64,000 nt of DNA from Geosiphon pyriformis (GCA_016748015.1 JAAOMT010000599.1:34151-98150), one strand, 5' to 3'. Counted from the first letter of the stretch, positions 31,741-45,310 are shown. Notes: generated from the sequence alone by a model not told the origin. Made by a program: numbers and translations.

Positions 31741-33650
31741 TCATTAAAAAAGAGATTTGGAAAGTGCACCACTAGCCAAAACCAAACTGTTAAAATATAT
31801 TAACAAATTCAGCACCAAAACAGTAAGTCCTTCTATTATGCTCTCTAGTTTAGCTATCTCTAAAAGAGTGGATGAACCTGAAATTGTAGCAGTCTTTTTA
31901 CTAGTGGCCTCACTTAAACCCTCTCCCATTACTATATTACTTACTTGAATTTGTAATAAAGAAGTTATCAGCAGCTAACATTCAGGACTAGACTGAGAAA
32001 CTGTTGACATAAGTGATTCCAATCTCTTAGCCAACTCACTAATTTGTCTTACAAGGCTAACAAAACTGCTTTCATTGCTAACCAAATGTGTTTCCAAATC
32101 ATTCACAACAGATAAAAGAGGTTTACCATTATTAATAAAACCAAGATGTGATTTATTACTATAAAAAGCACATACAAAAGAAATGCCAACTATTAACACC
32201 CAAGTTTTATTACCAAAAACCAAAAAATGAGAGACTGGCACAGATTTCCTCTTATAAATCTTAGTCAACTTAAACTAATCTTAAGCTAAAAGAAGAGTTT
32301 TTCTGCTCTTAGAAGCCATGAATTTTTTGACTAACTTATAAGCAAGAAATATGTAATCTGAAATACTACAAACTAAACACAAAGCCAGAAACAAACAGAA
32401 CCAGCAAAGACCAACATCTTTTATAACTGGAATAATGATAATTGCATTAATCAAATTCAGCTCAAAACTAAAGCAAACAATAGCACAATAAACATAGATA
32501 TAGTTAATAGAATCATAGTCAATAATACAAGTTTTTTTATTAACAAAACCAATAAACTCCCAAATATTATGAGTGGTTGTTTTCATAGGAAGCATATAAA
32601 GCAAAGCCCTAAATTTATTTTTGACATTTCATGTTTGTTTATTAATATTAGTCCTAATTATGCAAACTGTATTTTTCTTAATAAAAATGGACTATTCAGA
32701 AGTCAAGAGATTAGCCTGATTTTAATTTTCTAATTTAATGATTGCCTTTTGTCACAAATCAATCAATTGAATTTTGATCGACTTAATAATTCCAAATTCA
32801 AATATAGCAGTATATACAGCCTTAATAAATGTTTCCACAAGAATTTTTTTCAACACAATAGCTCGATTTGTTTGAATATTAACTGAACACTTGAGATTAA
32901 TGTTTACCATAATATTTTGATTGTTAGCCAATTTTGACACAGCCATTATTGCTTTTTTAAAAGTAAAGAAAGCCCAGATAATTTCACCAAATTTTGAGAG
33001 GATAGAGATCTTTCCAAAACTATTCACACCAGAAAAAATTTTTTTGACAAAATTCAATTTATCCTGAAAAAATTTACCAGCCACTACTATAAGATTAATA
33101 TCTAAAGCAAAAAACTTCTTAACTGAAACTTGAATCATAGATTTGAGAGACAAAAGAAAAGAAAACAAAAAGAATTCATTTAAAACATTATTGTTATCAT
33201 TATTGTCTACATTAAAATTAAACATACCCAGAAGCTTTTTAAGAACATATTTCATAACTATTTTTTTAAGTTTTTTGGGTGTTATATTAGTATTATTATC
33301 ACCAAAATTCTTTTTATTCTTTTGTTGAAAACTTGTCTCTTCCATCAAATACTCTTTTTTTATATCTACACTCTCTGATTTAATAGTATTCTTACTTTTA
33401 TGTCCAGCCAAATTACCAAAGGCACAGTAATAGATTTCTTTAATAAACCACTCTTGTGCTTTTTTAACAGAAAGATTAACAACAACAGGACCAAACAATA
33501 ATTTTTTCTTGGACTCTTTTATAACAGAAATGTTATCACTGTTAGCAGTCTTGTATTCAAACAGAAAAGATTTAGAAGTATCTAACTGAATATTAAAAAA
33601 GAATAAAAGCAGCAAAAACTTCTTTTAAATTTTGAACTTTTTTAAGAATT
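31741..33650 (-). pseudogene. LINE-A ORF1 (RRM-like, zinc-knuckle, helical C-terminus)
   Basis: Pieces in order: 33615-32752 (287 codons; Asn-rich, ends NRAIVLKKILVETFIKAVYT and FGIIKSIKIQLIDL, an RRM-like beta-alpha-beta unit); 32604-32281 (second RRM-like unit, then CLVCSISDYIFLAY, where a CCHC knuckle has lost its His and last Cys to Tyr); 32268-31975 (ISELAKRLESL, helical); and 31929-31744. His to Tyr and Cys to Tyr are C to T and G to A changes, matching the mutation type seen elsewhere here. Role by family: RNA-binding chaperone for the LINE particle. The 5' end of LINE-A lies near 33.65 kb. Confidence 0.65.
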
Positions 33651-35270
33651 TAAGATGAAAAAGAGAAAGAAACTTATTATTTACTGAGTGTTTTTCTAAT
33701 TTAAAAACATAAAAAATTTTACTTTGTTTATAAGCATAATAATACATAATTTTAAAATTTTTTTGAAAAGTATTAATAAAAAAACATATATTATTAATTA
33801 TATATTTACTATTAATATTAAAGTTTAATATATAACAATTTGTTTTAAATTTAAAAAACTTTGAATTAAATTTATCATATTATTTTTGTATTTAATAAAT
33901 TAATTTTTTTAAATTAAACTATATTTGATTTATTATATAAATTATAAAAAATTTGGTTATTTTGTTTTAAAATATAATTTTTCTATTTTTTTTAATAATT
34001 TTTTCAAAAAAATTTTTAAACAAATGTTTTCAAAAAAAAATCTGTTCTTATTTGATTTTTATTTATGTTAAAAAAAATTTATTTTATATTTAATTGTTTT
34101 TAGAAACAAATTTTAAATTTAAGTAATTATTTTTAATTAAAATTCTAATAATAATAACAAATAAATTCTACTTTTATCTGGTGTTCTCTTTAATAATATT
34201 TTTTTCTTCACAATTTTATGATTAAACAAGTTAAAAAAATTTAAAACTTTTTTTTAATCAGATTTTATTAATTTTAAAAATTAAATCTTATTTTTTTTGT
34301 TAATTTTTATAATATTGTTTTTTTTATAAATTTGGTTTTTAATGCTAATATAGTTTTAAATAATATTTTTTGAAAAAACAATTAATGTTTTATTTTTAAG
34401 TTTTTATATATATTGTTAAACAATTAATTAATTTAAAAATAAATATTTTTAAGCTTTTGGATTCTATTACAGTTATAATATTAAAACTAGTTATAATATT
34501 TCTTAAAAATAATTTAATTATATTCTAATTTTAATAATTAATTTAATTTAAAAAATTATTACGTACAATTTAAAAAGAATAAACAATTTTGTTAAGCAAA
34601 AAAAAATTGTAAAATAACAAAAACTTATTTATTATTATTAAAAAATCGAATCAAAACATAAATTAAAAACAAGTTTAATAATCTAAAAAAATTTTTGTTT
34701 AGTTTAAATTTGACTATATAGATTCTAATATAATAATTATTATAAATATTTATTTGGTTAAATATATAAACAAAATTACTAAAGTAGTTAAATAATTTTT
34801 TTTAATTAGATTATTATCTAAAATTTTAATTTAATTTTAGGTTTTTACATTAATACTTCTTTGAAAAAAATTTATTTAAACTAATATTATCAATTTTTTA
34901 ATAGTTAAAACTGTAAATAAATACTTTTTTGTAATTTTAAAAATAATAATAGTTTTAAAAAAAATATTAATTTTAAAAAATGTTTTATTTTTAATTTGGT
35001 TAATTTCTTAATAAATAATTTTATAATTAAGATAAATAACATAAAACAATTTTAAAGAAATTATTAAAATAATTAATTATGTATTTATATTTAATTTATT
35101 TATAAATATTATAATTAACCTAAAAGTTTTAAATATAAACAATTTTTTTAATATTAATTATAAAATTGTTTTTGTTTTAAATTTAAATAATTTACTAAAT
35201 TTTTAATTTAATTTTTTATAAAAATAAGCAAATAAAAATAGATAAAAATACAATTTTAAACATATTAATA
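33651..35270. other. Extremely A+T-rich DNA, no recognisable content
   Basis: Nearly pure A/T. Any LINE-A 5' UTR or older elements here are beyond recognition. Confidence 0.5.
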
Positions 35271-35880
35271 TTATCAAATAGTTTTATTTAAAATAATTAA
35301 TTTAAGCACTTCTGCCATTGAGAATATGGTCATTTGTTCTTTAAATAAGACTGTGTTTTCTATCAATTTGTTCATGGTACTGGCTAAAGGTTTTGTTTTA
35401 AAGAGTTGGATGATTGACACAGTAGACCATTTGGGTGCTGATTTTAGAGGAAGTGTATTGATTGTTAATTTCATTTGTTATTTTGTTGAGAATCACAGAT
35501 CTGCCATTTGGTTGCCTATGATTAAATTGAAATCTTATTATGAAAAGCACAATCTCCCGCCATGTAATAGTTCTTTTTTTTCTTTAGTATCCAGTTTGTC
35601 TTCCTTGTGGTTTGCTAAAATGGTATGAGATTTCAGTTTCAGACTAAGTATTTATGTGTATTTTGGGTTGTATTCATGTCTGTTCAAATTAGACTTTGGT
35701 TTCTTGAATAATATTTCTGTGGTAAATAATCTAGATATGTAGTGCTGTCTTGATTGGCTTAAGTGGCTGATCATATATAGAAAAAGCATGAGCCATGCTT
35801 AATTTAGATTCTATTTTGATTTTATGTATTTAGATAGTGGTTGGACTGTACTTATAAAACTTCTAATAAAAAAAAAATTA
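35271..35880 (+). pseudogene. LINE-B: 5'-truncated LINE with C-terminus, 3' UTR and poly(A)
   Basis: A 100-codon frame (35326-35628) reads LAKGFVLKSWMIDTVDHLGA and FVENHRSAIWLP, the extreme C-terminus of the same LINE superfamily as LINE-A. Then comes a 3' UTR whose 35750-35815 segment is shared with LINE-A and LINE-C tails, and a terminal AATAAAAAAAAAA at about 35866-35878. This is the classic form of a 5'-truncated LINE insertion. Its higher G+C than the flanks suggests it is younger than they are. Confidence 0.7.
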
Positions 35881-36099
35881 TTTATTTAATAAAATTTTAC
35901 AATTTTAAAAGAAATATTTATTTAAAATTAATATAAATCTGTCATTGTAATATTATGTATAATTTTATTAATAAAATTTTTAAAAAATTTTGGTTTTATA
36001 ATTCTAATAATATTAAAACCAAAAAGTTATTTAAGTTTTTAAAATTAAAACTTTTAAGATTTAAGATTATAAAAATTTTTTGTTTTACTAAAATATTAA

Positions 36100-38203
36100 A
36101 TATATTTTTTATATTTTTTATTTTTAATAAGCATGGCCTAACTATTATTTAGAAATTAGAAACAAACTAAGAACTCTAAGGCTAAATGTAATTTATATGT
36201 TTTCTATATATAACTAGCTACTTGAATCAGTTTAAATTATACTATGTTAATATATCAGCCATTCAGCTGTTTTTAAGAAATCAGTTTTAATATTATTAGA
36301 CTTATATATCTAAAAAAACATCAAATTAGAAAATGTTTTATTATTAATACCAATTAGAAGATCTAAATTACCAAATATGTTAATATTATCTATATAAGAC
36401 TTTTTTTTTAGTAAAACCACTTCTATTTTCAACTTACCAACAACTTTGTTAAAAAAATTTAGATAAATTATAAATTCATTAATCTTAAAGCTAAGAACAC
36501 TACTTAAAACCAAATTATCTTTAATAAATTGGTTAAACACAATAACCAAAAAGCTAACAGACTTAACAATTGATCCAACCAATACAAAAAGTTTGGCCAA
36601 AGAAAACAACTAAAAAAACACTAAAGTATTATTAACAATTACAGAAAAAAAGGCAAAAATCATTAAAGATAAAAATCCAAAAAAGCTTAAAAGAACAGAA
36701 GTTTTGACATAAGACTTAGAGCTTACAAAACAAAATGTAAATACTTTAAGAGTCTTGAAAGGAAAAGATAAAGACACTTTACAATTCATAATTAAATGGC
36801 CTATTTCTTAATACTTAAAGTAATGCTAGCACTCAGAAATTTTCTACCAAATACAGTACTTTTTTAGCATACTGGTTTTAACTATTATAGTATCTAAGTT
36901 TACTTGAAAACCAGATATAACTAAAGCAAACTGAAAACAGTAACCAAAATCAAAAAAACAAAGAATAAAACAAGTCTAATTACCAATCTAAAAAATCATA
37001 TTACTAATCTTAAAAATAATACAGCCAGAAAGAAGATTAATTAATTTGGCTTTAAACTTATTATGAAACAAAATAGTTTTATTTTAATTGACCAAAAAAA
37101 AGATCTTAATACTATTCTTGTTCACTAATACTAACCAATAATTTAAAACAAACACAGCAATATTTAGCTCTTTAAAATGAACAATAATATACTGTCAAAC
37201 ACCAGCAGATTTCAGCATAACACAAACAATCTTATTAAAAACACCAAGTACTGTCTTAATATAAAAATTACCAAAGATTTGGCAATTTTAAGAGTAACTA
37301 AATAAACAAAGCTCCAAAAAAGCAGTTTTTAAAAACTTTTAAGTAGTAAATTCTATACAGAAAAGCTTCATATTGTTTTTTAATACTGATTTTATATCTA
37401 AAAAATTATGTACAAACTGAAAAACAGTCTTAACATAGCCAATTTAATTTAAAAAGTAGCACCAAGTATCAAAATAGAGACTATCTACTCAGTAAATCTT
37501 TGATGACTAGTAATAGTTTCCTAAATATTACTAATAACAGTATCAGAAACCAGAAAAAAATTGAATCAGTTTCTATCTAATTAGCTCAGTTCTCAAGAAC
37601 AAATAATTCAACAGAAAACTGTTGTTTTATTTTTAAAACTGGTAATAATTTGTTAAAAAAAATCACATTTAACAATACAATCAATAATTAATCTTGGTCT
37701 ATCTTAAACAATATGCCAAATGATACAATAAAGATCTTATTTAGAATTTTATTAGAAACCATAAAGAAGTTTGGTGTAACAATAGCAAAGACAAATGACT
37801 GTTCTCACTTTTTTAAACTTTTGGTTTTTTTGATTATTTTTTTTAAAGAAAAAATATTAGCAGCATTTAATGTAGAAACTATAAAAAAAAAGACCAGTTT
37901 GTTGATTAGTCTTTTATTATAAATTTTTGGGCTTTTTGAAAGAGTAAAAACAACACTAAAACTAATTCAAATGTGTTTTTTTAAGAGAATTTTAACTGGT
38001 AAAAAACCAGCTAAAAATAAAAAAAATGTTTTAGCAACTATTAAAGACAGCTTTTTACTATTACTAACTAAAAGAAAAGCTTCTAAAATATTCTGTTTAG
38101 CTGTTTCTATAACAGAAAAAACTTCTTTGATTGAAACTTTATAAAATATTAAAAAAAAGATATCAGTTATAGTTTTTTTACTCTTTACTTTAGTTGTGAT
38201 CAT
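36100..38203 (-). pseudogene. LINE-C: ORF1 relic joined directly to a LINE 3' tail
   Basis: ORF1 starts near 38203 (MITTKVKSKKTITDIFFL) on the minus strand, decays through the middle, and ends with 36609-36310 (VFNQFIKDNLVLSSVLSFKI, then helical KVVGKLKIEVVLLKKK) plus KTDFLKTAEWLIY near 36250. Immediately after comes the shared LINE 3' tail segment (about 36245-36170), without endonuclease or RT. It resembles a half-LINE that keeps ORF1 and 3' tail, or an internal deletion. The ORF1 assignment is from memory of fungal LINE ORF1 proteins. Confidence 0.5.
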
Positions 38204-40984
38204 AAAATTAAAAAAACAAAGAGTATAAAATTTTTTTTGTTTTAATTATATTTAAATATTATTAAAGTTATAATTATTTAAAATTTAATGTATATTAATA
38301 TTAATATTATTATTGTTTTATTTATTATATCTAAAATTAAAAAAGTTTATTATATAATTTAAAGTATTTTAAAACATTTATTTTGTAAAATAGTATTGGT
38401 TTATTTTATTATAAACAATATATTAGTTTTGGTTTTAGATAAAATTAAACTAAAATAGATAATATTATAAAAAATTAAACAAAAAAAAAAATAGTATTAA
38501 ATATTATTTTTAATTTATAAATATACTAGTATTTTTTGATTTATATAGATAATAATGATTTTTATAATATAATAATTAAAATTAACTTTGGTAAAATACT
38601 TGGTATAAATAAAAATTTACCAAATAAAAAGATTATTAGTCTGTTTAAAATTATTAATAAGTTATAAAAACACTATAATAATTATATATTAGAATTAATT
38701 TTAGATTTATTAAATCTGTATTTGTTATATAAATTTATTTTTATATTATAAATAAAAATTTAAGTTTTTGTAATAAAATTCATTGTAAAAAATATACAAA
38801 AAAAAATAAAATTTTTTAATTAATATTATAAAATAAATAAAAAATTTATAATATTGTTAGATAATATTATTTATATAAAAATTAAAATTAAGATATGTAA
38901 AAAATTTATTAAGTTTTTAAATACATTTACAATAATTATGTTAACAAACTTTGATTTAATAATAATTATATAATACATAATAATTTAAATTAAAATAAAA
39001 TTTTTTTTATTTTTTTAAAAAATTTTCTATAATTTTCTTTTATATAAGATTAAAAAACATGAATATTTGGCAATTATACAATAAACATTAAATTTGGTTT
39101 TAAAATTGACAAATTAAAGCTATAATTAACATAATTTTCTATTTAGCTATTAAAGTTTTTATTAATAATACAATTTAGCTTAAAAATAGTTACACTATTA
39201 TTTAATATATTTTAAACATTATAAATAAATTTTTCAATATTAATTAATAATAACAAAACTGTAATTATTCTTATTAATTAAAAAATTTATAATATTTTTT
39301 TATATATTAATGGTTTATTTATGTTTATTGCCAAAAAAAAATTTTATAAATATTTAAAATTTGTTTTTAAACTAAATAATAAAAAAGATATTTTTTTCTT
39401 TAATATTTTTTAATGTTTATTTGATAATTTTTTGGTAAGCACCAGCATCAGTTTTTTGTAAAAACCAAGTAACAGAAAAGTCTTAAAAATAGCCACCAAT
39501 AATTTGAAACTTGTATTTAATATTATATTAATTAATTGTAGCTGTTCTTTTAAAATTGTCTAATTATTTAATTAGATTTTGAACATTATTTCTAAATAAT
39601 AATAATAGAGTGTTGTTTTTTTGCCTTACAGTAGTTTGTATGACTTAAAAAACAACCAAAATGTTTGTTTATATAAAGTCAATAGCTATTGACTCAAAAA
39701 TAGCTGTTTGTATAGAATAATTTAATTTAATTAAATAGAGATTAAAAACAAAAGTGGTTTGATAGCTTTTTTTTTGTTTTAAAAAAAGTTTTAATTAACT
39801 AATAAACAGCAATCCAAATATAAATTTAATAGTTCAGATATTCGAAATTAGAAAGTTATTGTTTAAAAGTTGTAAAGTATAAGAGCTAATTAATATTATT
39901 GTTTTTTTTTAAAAAAAGCTTCAAAGTAAGTTTGATTAAAAAGATAAGTTATATCTGCTATATAGGTTTTAGTTAAATATTTATTTAGAAGCCAGTTTTA
40001 AAAGTCTTAAAATTGTTTGCTAAATTGTTTTTTAACAGAAAAGCAAATCAAACAAGAAAACAAAAGATTGAGTTTAATAAAATCTAGATTATTTTTGTTA
40101 TATACTGTAAAAGATTTTTCTAATTGTTGTAACAAATATAAATAATTATTTATACAATAAAAATAAGTGAATTTTGACAATTTTACAAGAAGCACTACTT
40201 TTATGTTATAAATTAAAGTAACAAGCTAATAAATAGTAAAAAAAACAGAATTGTAAGATAATGAAAATAATCAAAAAAAGAATTATAATAAAAGAGCAAA
40301 TTAAATAAATAAGAATTTAATGTGCATAATTAGTCTCATAAAAATCACAGTCATGAATTTTTTTTAGAAATTTAAAAGTAAAAAATAATCTGTAATTGTT
40401 AACAAAATAATACTACTGCTATTATTCTATGTCTTAATTCAGCAATTCTTAGAATTAATAACAAATATCATTGTGCTTTTTAATTATTTTTTTATTTAAT
40501 AAATTACAAAAGCAAGCAATTGTTTTTTAAGTTAATTTTAATAATATAAATTAAGAAAGAAAAAAAATAAAATATTTAAATACCAACAAGTAATTTTTAT
40601 TCTAAGATGTTTAAACATTTAAAGATAAAAAAAGAAAAATAAGTGATATAAGAGAAAGTAATTAATAGTAGATTTTATTTTGTTACTTTGATTATATTTT
40701 TCTATAACTAAGAGATTTATCATTTATATAATTATTGAAAATAGTCAATAATTAGGTCAATGATTAAGTCAATAATTAGGTTATTAATCAAATTAATAAT
40801 TAAATTAATAATTAAATCAATAATCAGATTAATAATTAGATTAATAATTATTATTTAAAAATAAAATAGTTAATTTTATATGTTTTTGGTTTGGGTATTT
40901 TTTGGAATTATGTATTATTTATTATTATTTTGTGTTTTATTAAAAAAATACTAATATTAAGAAATTAAATATTTAGGTTTAATT
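38204..40984. other. A+T-rich DNA with faint relics
   Basis: 38.2-39.4 kb is nearly pure A/T. 39.42-40.25 kb is slightly more complex and contains a 62-codon minus-strand ORF (40195-40007) that I cannot assign. The tandem array at 40741-40852 is listed separately. Confidence 0.4.
40741..40852. repeat. Short tandem array, unit about 12-13 bp
   Basis: About nine degenerate copies of (G/A)TCAATAATTA(G/A)-like units. Confidence 0.7.
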
Positions 40985-41290
40985 ATTGTTTTATTACAAC
41001 TATTGGTTTTAAATTTTAGGGAATATCTTCAGAATTAATTAAAAAAGAATATATACCAATTTGTGGAATTAATAATTTAAAATTGGTTTTAAAATAATGT
41101 GTTTTAATTAATTTATGTACAATTTTTGCTAAAATTTGGTTATTAAGTTTTAATTTATATAATTATTATTTAGAACCTTATAAATAAAAAATAGTTTATT
41201 TTATTTATGTTAGAATTTTTTACTCTATTGTTTTTCTGTCTTAGTTTTGTGTAAAAAAACTTTATTTTTAACTTTAAATTTATTGATAAT
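40985..41290 (-). pseudogene. Gypsy relic 3a: decayed integrase C-terminus
   Basis: Aligns almost base by base with Gypsy-2 51445-51735 (for example ACCAATTTGTGGAATTAAT is identical), but C and G are largely replaced by T and A. It is the end of pol of a close Gypsy-2 relative, cut near 41290. Confidence 0.7.
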
Positions 41291-41349
41291 TAATATTATA
41301 GGTAATTATTTAAGATATTGATACAAATAAACCCTTAATTTGGTGTTTA

Positions 41350-41960
41350 TTAATTGATAATTTTAATAATATTTGAAGATTTTGGTTGAGTTTTTTGTAT
41401 AATAAACAGAGATTTAATTAATGGTTTTTTTCATGAATTTTTTTCTTTAATATAATAGCCAGTTTATTCTAATAGTTATGTTTTTCTGGTAAGCTATTTT
41501 TAAATTTCTATTCTTATTTTTGGGTTTTTTACCAGACTTTCCTTAATGTCAAATACTTAACACTTAATTTCTTTTAATTAATTAGTAAACAACAAACAAA
41601 TAAAACAAAAGAAAATAAAAAAAATTAAAAAAAAATTAAAAACAAAAAAAGAAAATAAGAAATTAGTATCTTATCAATAGCTATAATCAAAAGCTATTGG
41701 TTCAATATAGTTAAGTGTTAAATTCTATCAACATTCTATATTAATAAAATAGAAGTGATTAATATTTTTTAATTAAGTAATAATAACATAAATTCAGATA
41801 ATAATTGGTATTTTATTGATATGTAATTTAATTCCACTTTAGTTGTAAAAAACCACTTCTAAAGAGAAAGATATTGGATAATTAATAGATTTTAGCTAAT
41901 TATTGGTATTGATTCTGTCTTTTTTGTTTTTAATATTCTTACTATATATATATATTTTTT
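41350..41960. mobile_element. Decayed copy of the interior of the inverted-repeat element
   Basis: Matches 27220-27740 over most of its length, including TTTTTTGGGGTTTTTTACCAG-like sequence, TAATTAGTAAACA and the CAATAGCT/AGCTATTG hairpin (41675-41699), but is more A+T-rich. The GAATTCC-rich arms are not recognisable here. Confidence 0.55.
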
Positions 41961-42019
41961 GTTATACAAAATCTTATATTTTTTTAAGTAATGTGCCCTA
42001 TTTTCTTTAACAATATGCC

Positions 42020-42121
42020 ATAATTTTTTAACAATATGCTTATTGCTAAGCAGTATACCATAATTTACTAATAATGTGCATATTGCTAAGCAATGTGTCA
42101 TAATTTTCTAACATTGTGCTC
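42020..42121. repeat. 40-bp tandem repeat, about 2.5 copies
   Basis: Units at 42020-42059, 42060-42099 and 42100-42121 share ATAATTT..TAA.A.TGTGC.TATTGCTAAGCA. They lie at the right edge of the decayed inverted-repeat-element copy and may be its terminal region. Confidence 0.75.
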
Positions 42122-42900
42122 TTTTACTAAGTTTTATTCTCCTATTGGTCTATTTTTCTATCTGTTTTTTCTACTTGTACTTTTTTTTATGAGTAATATT
42201 ATCTTCTTCTTTAATATTGAGCTCCATCAAAATTTTTATTTTGAATTAAGTCTATCACTTCTTTTTCTAATACTGTTTGTTCAATTCTGTTTTTTATTTT
42301 TTTACTTTAAAAGTTGTTTATTTTTCCCTATTGGTTAACAGTTATTGTTTCTATTTTTTGGTGTAATAGTATTTTTGGATAATTTTGAAATATGGTGTGT
42401 AATTAGTAGATTGTTTTAATATATAATTTAGAATTTGTTTTTTTCCAATAAAATTTTCAATCTGTTATACTATTTTTTGATTGAATATTCTTTTGAATTT
42501 ATTAATATATAATTCTTAAATATTTAGTTTTTGTTTTAACTAATAATAATAATATAATATTAGAAGTTGTTCTATCTATAGCTTTCAGTTTTTTTTAGTT
42601 AACTTTTTTGTTAAAATTATTATTGGTATTTTTCCAATAATGTTTTTTACTTTTTCAATAATTTTATCTAACCAGTATTTTGTTTGGTTCTGTAGTTGCT
42701 AGTATAGAATAATTTTTGCTTTTTTTTTGGTGTTTTGATAGCAAATTGTTTGATAATTGATAACAATTTCTATGTCTAATTATTGTTAATTTATGGCCTA
42801 AAATAATTGTTGAATTATTATGTAAATGTAATTTGGAATTTCTATCTTTTTTTGTTGCTTTTGTTATATATACTATGTTTTTTATATACTATTTTTGTAG
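42122..42900. other. A+T-rich sequence, uncertain
   Basis: No clear feature. On the minus strand it would be the post-pol region of gypsy relic 3b; a helical run such as WLDKIIEKVKNIIGKIPII occurs but cannot be matched confidently to ORF3. Confidence 0.3.
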
Positions 42901-45310
42901 ATTAATTTGATGTGTTTGTGTTAATAATTATGATTGGTTTTAAATCTTGTGAAATCTTATCTAGTTGGATTAATATTTATTGTATTTTTAGTTGTAGAAT
43001 ATTATTAATAGATGATAATATTATATTGTGATATGGTTTTAGTTAATCTCTATATGCTGTTTTAGCTAAGATTTTGTTGTTCTATCTTAATTTATAAGCT
43101 TCATTTTCTAGAATTTCTTCAATATGAAATGATTTGTTTTATTTGAAGTCAAATTTTCCACTCTATTTTTTTTTGCTTTGGTATAATATAAAAGTACTTT
43201 GTCTCTAATTTTAAATTTGACTGGTTTATTTGGTTATTAGTTATTATGTTGTTTTTTTGTTTTGCTTGTAATCTTTGGATGTTATCAGCTGTTTTTTATT
43301 TTTGGTTTTCTAATGTTTCTATTAAGTTGTATGTTTTTTTTAGCAATGTTTTTTAGAAGTTGACTTCTGTTATTAGTTTTGTTGAATATATATTGATATC
43401 TATTTCAATTAATAATATTGCTGTTCTACTATAAAAAAATTCAAATAGTATTGCTTATGTAGTATCTTGTTTTATTGTTTAATAAACAAATAATACTAAT
43501 AATATAAACAAATTTTATTTATCCTAGTTTTTTTGGCTGATCTTAACTATTGTTTCACACAATGTTTTGTTAAATCTTTTAACTAAGCCATTTGTTTATG
43601 AATAGTATAATAATAATAATAGTCTTTTGATTCCAAATCTTTAACTTAATTCTATTAATGTTCTGTTTACAAAGTAAGTTCCTTGATTTGATAATAATTC
43701 TTTTGAACATCTATGCTAACAAATCAAATTTTGGTAAATAAATTTGGTTATAAATTCTATATCTGTTCTTTGAATTGTTTTTGCTTTTGGCTATTTTATA
43801 AAATAGTTTATGATTATTGCTATATAATAATTGTCTCTGCTGGTTATTGTTAATAGTTTGACTAAATTAATTCCAATTTGATTAAATAGTTGTCTTATTT
43901 TAATTGGTTTTAGTGGTTTACTGGGTTTTGTTTCTCTTTTTCTTTAACAAGCATCACAATTTTGAACATATTAAATAATGTTTAGATACATAAATGGTCA
44001 ATAATATTTTTTTTTGGTTCTTTTTATAGTTGCTTTTTTATGAAAATATCTTGTTGTTGAATTTAAGTGCATGTTAAATAGTATTGTTTCTTTTTCTAAT
44101 TTTGTGATTACTTTGAGTGACTGATCTAGATATTTTTTATTCTTTTGGTATAATATATTTTGGTATATAATAAAATAATTTACTTGTTGTTTTATGTTGT
44201 TTTGTTTCTTTTAAGATAATTTCTTCTTGAACTGCTAAGTATTAATATAGTATTAAAATTGTTGATGTTTTTATGTGTTCATTTTTTGTTATATTTTTGG
44301 GTTGAAATGTTTTTATATTTGTTTCATTTATGACAAACTATTAGCATTTTTATTTTTTTTTTATATAATATACAGTATATTAAATAGCAATAGTTCTATT
44401 TTCTATCTTATATGGCAATTGTCTCCAAATTTTTGCTTCTAGATTGATGTCAGTTTTTTGTGATTAGTGTACACATTAAACTTTTGACTTAAATATTTCT
44501 TTTATTTAATAACAGCTCAATAGATAGTTAAGTGTTTTAATGCTAGAATTTTATAGTTTTTTTTGGCTGGACTTAAACTTTTGCTGGCATATGCTATTAG
44601 ATGTTCTTATTTATTTGCTCTTTTTTGTGACAATACAGCTTTTAATGCTTGACCAGATATATCAATGGTAATAATAAATAACTTGCTGTGATCTAAATAA
44701 ATTAGTATTGATGTTTAAATAAGCTTTTTTTCTAAGATATTAAATGTTTTTTGTTGGATTTCAGTTCATTTATATTTCACATTCTTTGTTTAGAGCTGGT
44801 AAAATAGTTAAGCCAGTTTGGAGAAATTTTGGATAAAGTGGTAATAGTATTCAGCAAATCTTAAAAATACTCTTAATTTTGTCAAATTTGTTGGTACTGA
44901 AAAGTTTTTAACTATTTTAATTTTGTCTGAATCTGTTTTAATGTTATCTTTGCTTACAATATGTTCCAAAAACTTGAATTCTGTTTTGCCAAAAAAATAT
45001 TTAGTTGTATTTAACTTTAATCCAGCTCTTCTTAATCTTTTAAATATTTGTTGGAGATAATAAAAATAATTATTGAATGTTTTTGAAAACACATTAGTGT
45101 TATCTAAGTAGACTACTACTAATTTCTATAACAGTTCAATATAAACAATCTTCATAAGCTGTTAAAAAGTGGCTGGAGTATTGGTTAAGTCAAATGACAT
45201 AATATTGAATTCGAAATTTTTTTTTTTAATAGTAAATGCTGTTTTTTTTTGTTGGCTGGATTTATAGCTACTTGCTAGTAATCATTATTTAAGTCTAATA
45301 CAGTCAGAAA
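42901..45310 (-). pseudogene. Gypsy relic 3b: decayed RT, RNase H and integrase
   Basis: Minus strand, in order: RT from about 45305 (NTPATF box; YLDN near 45100, the YLDD box with one Asp lost; then 45092-44808 with GLKLNTTKYFFGKTEFKFL and LRVFLRFAEYYYHFIQNFSK), RNase H, integrase zinc and core regions (44.1-43.5 kb), integrase C-terminus (about 43.2-43.05 kb) and a final DLKPIIIINT near 42950 that matches the pol end of Gypsy-1. It is more diverged from Gypsy-1/2 than relic 3a is, so it represents a related but distinct gypsy lineage. Confidence 0.7.

Noticed and set aside
37713-37922. 69-codon + strand ORF
   Set aside because: Lies antisense within the LINE-C ORF1 relic and has no independent signal.
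40741-40852. Regularly spaced short repeats resembling a CRISPR array
   Set aside because: Units are contiguous and degenerate with no unique spacers, and the genome is eukaryotic.
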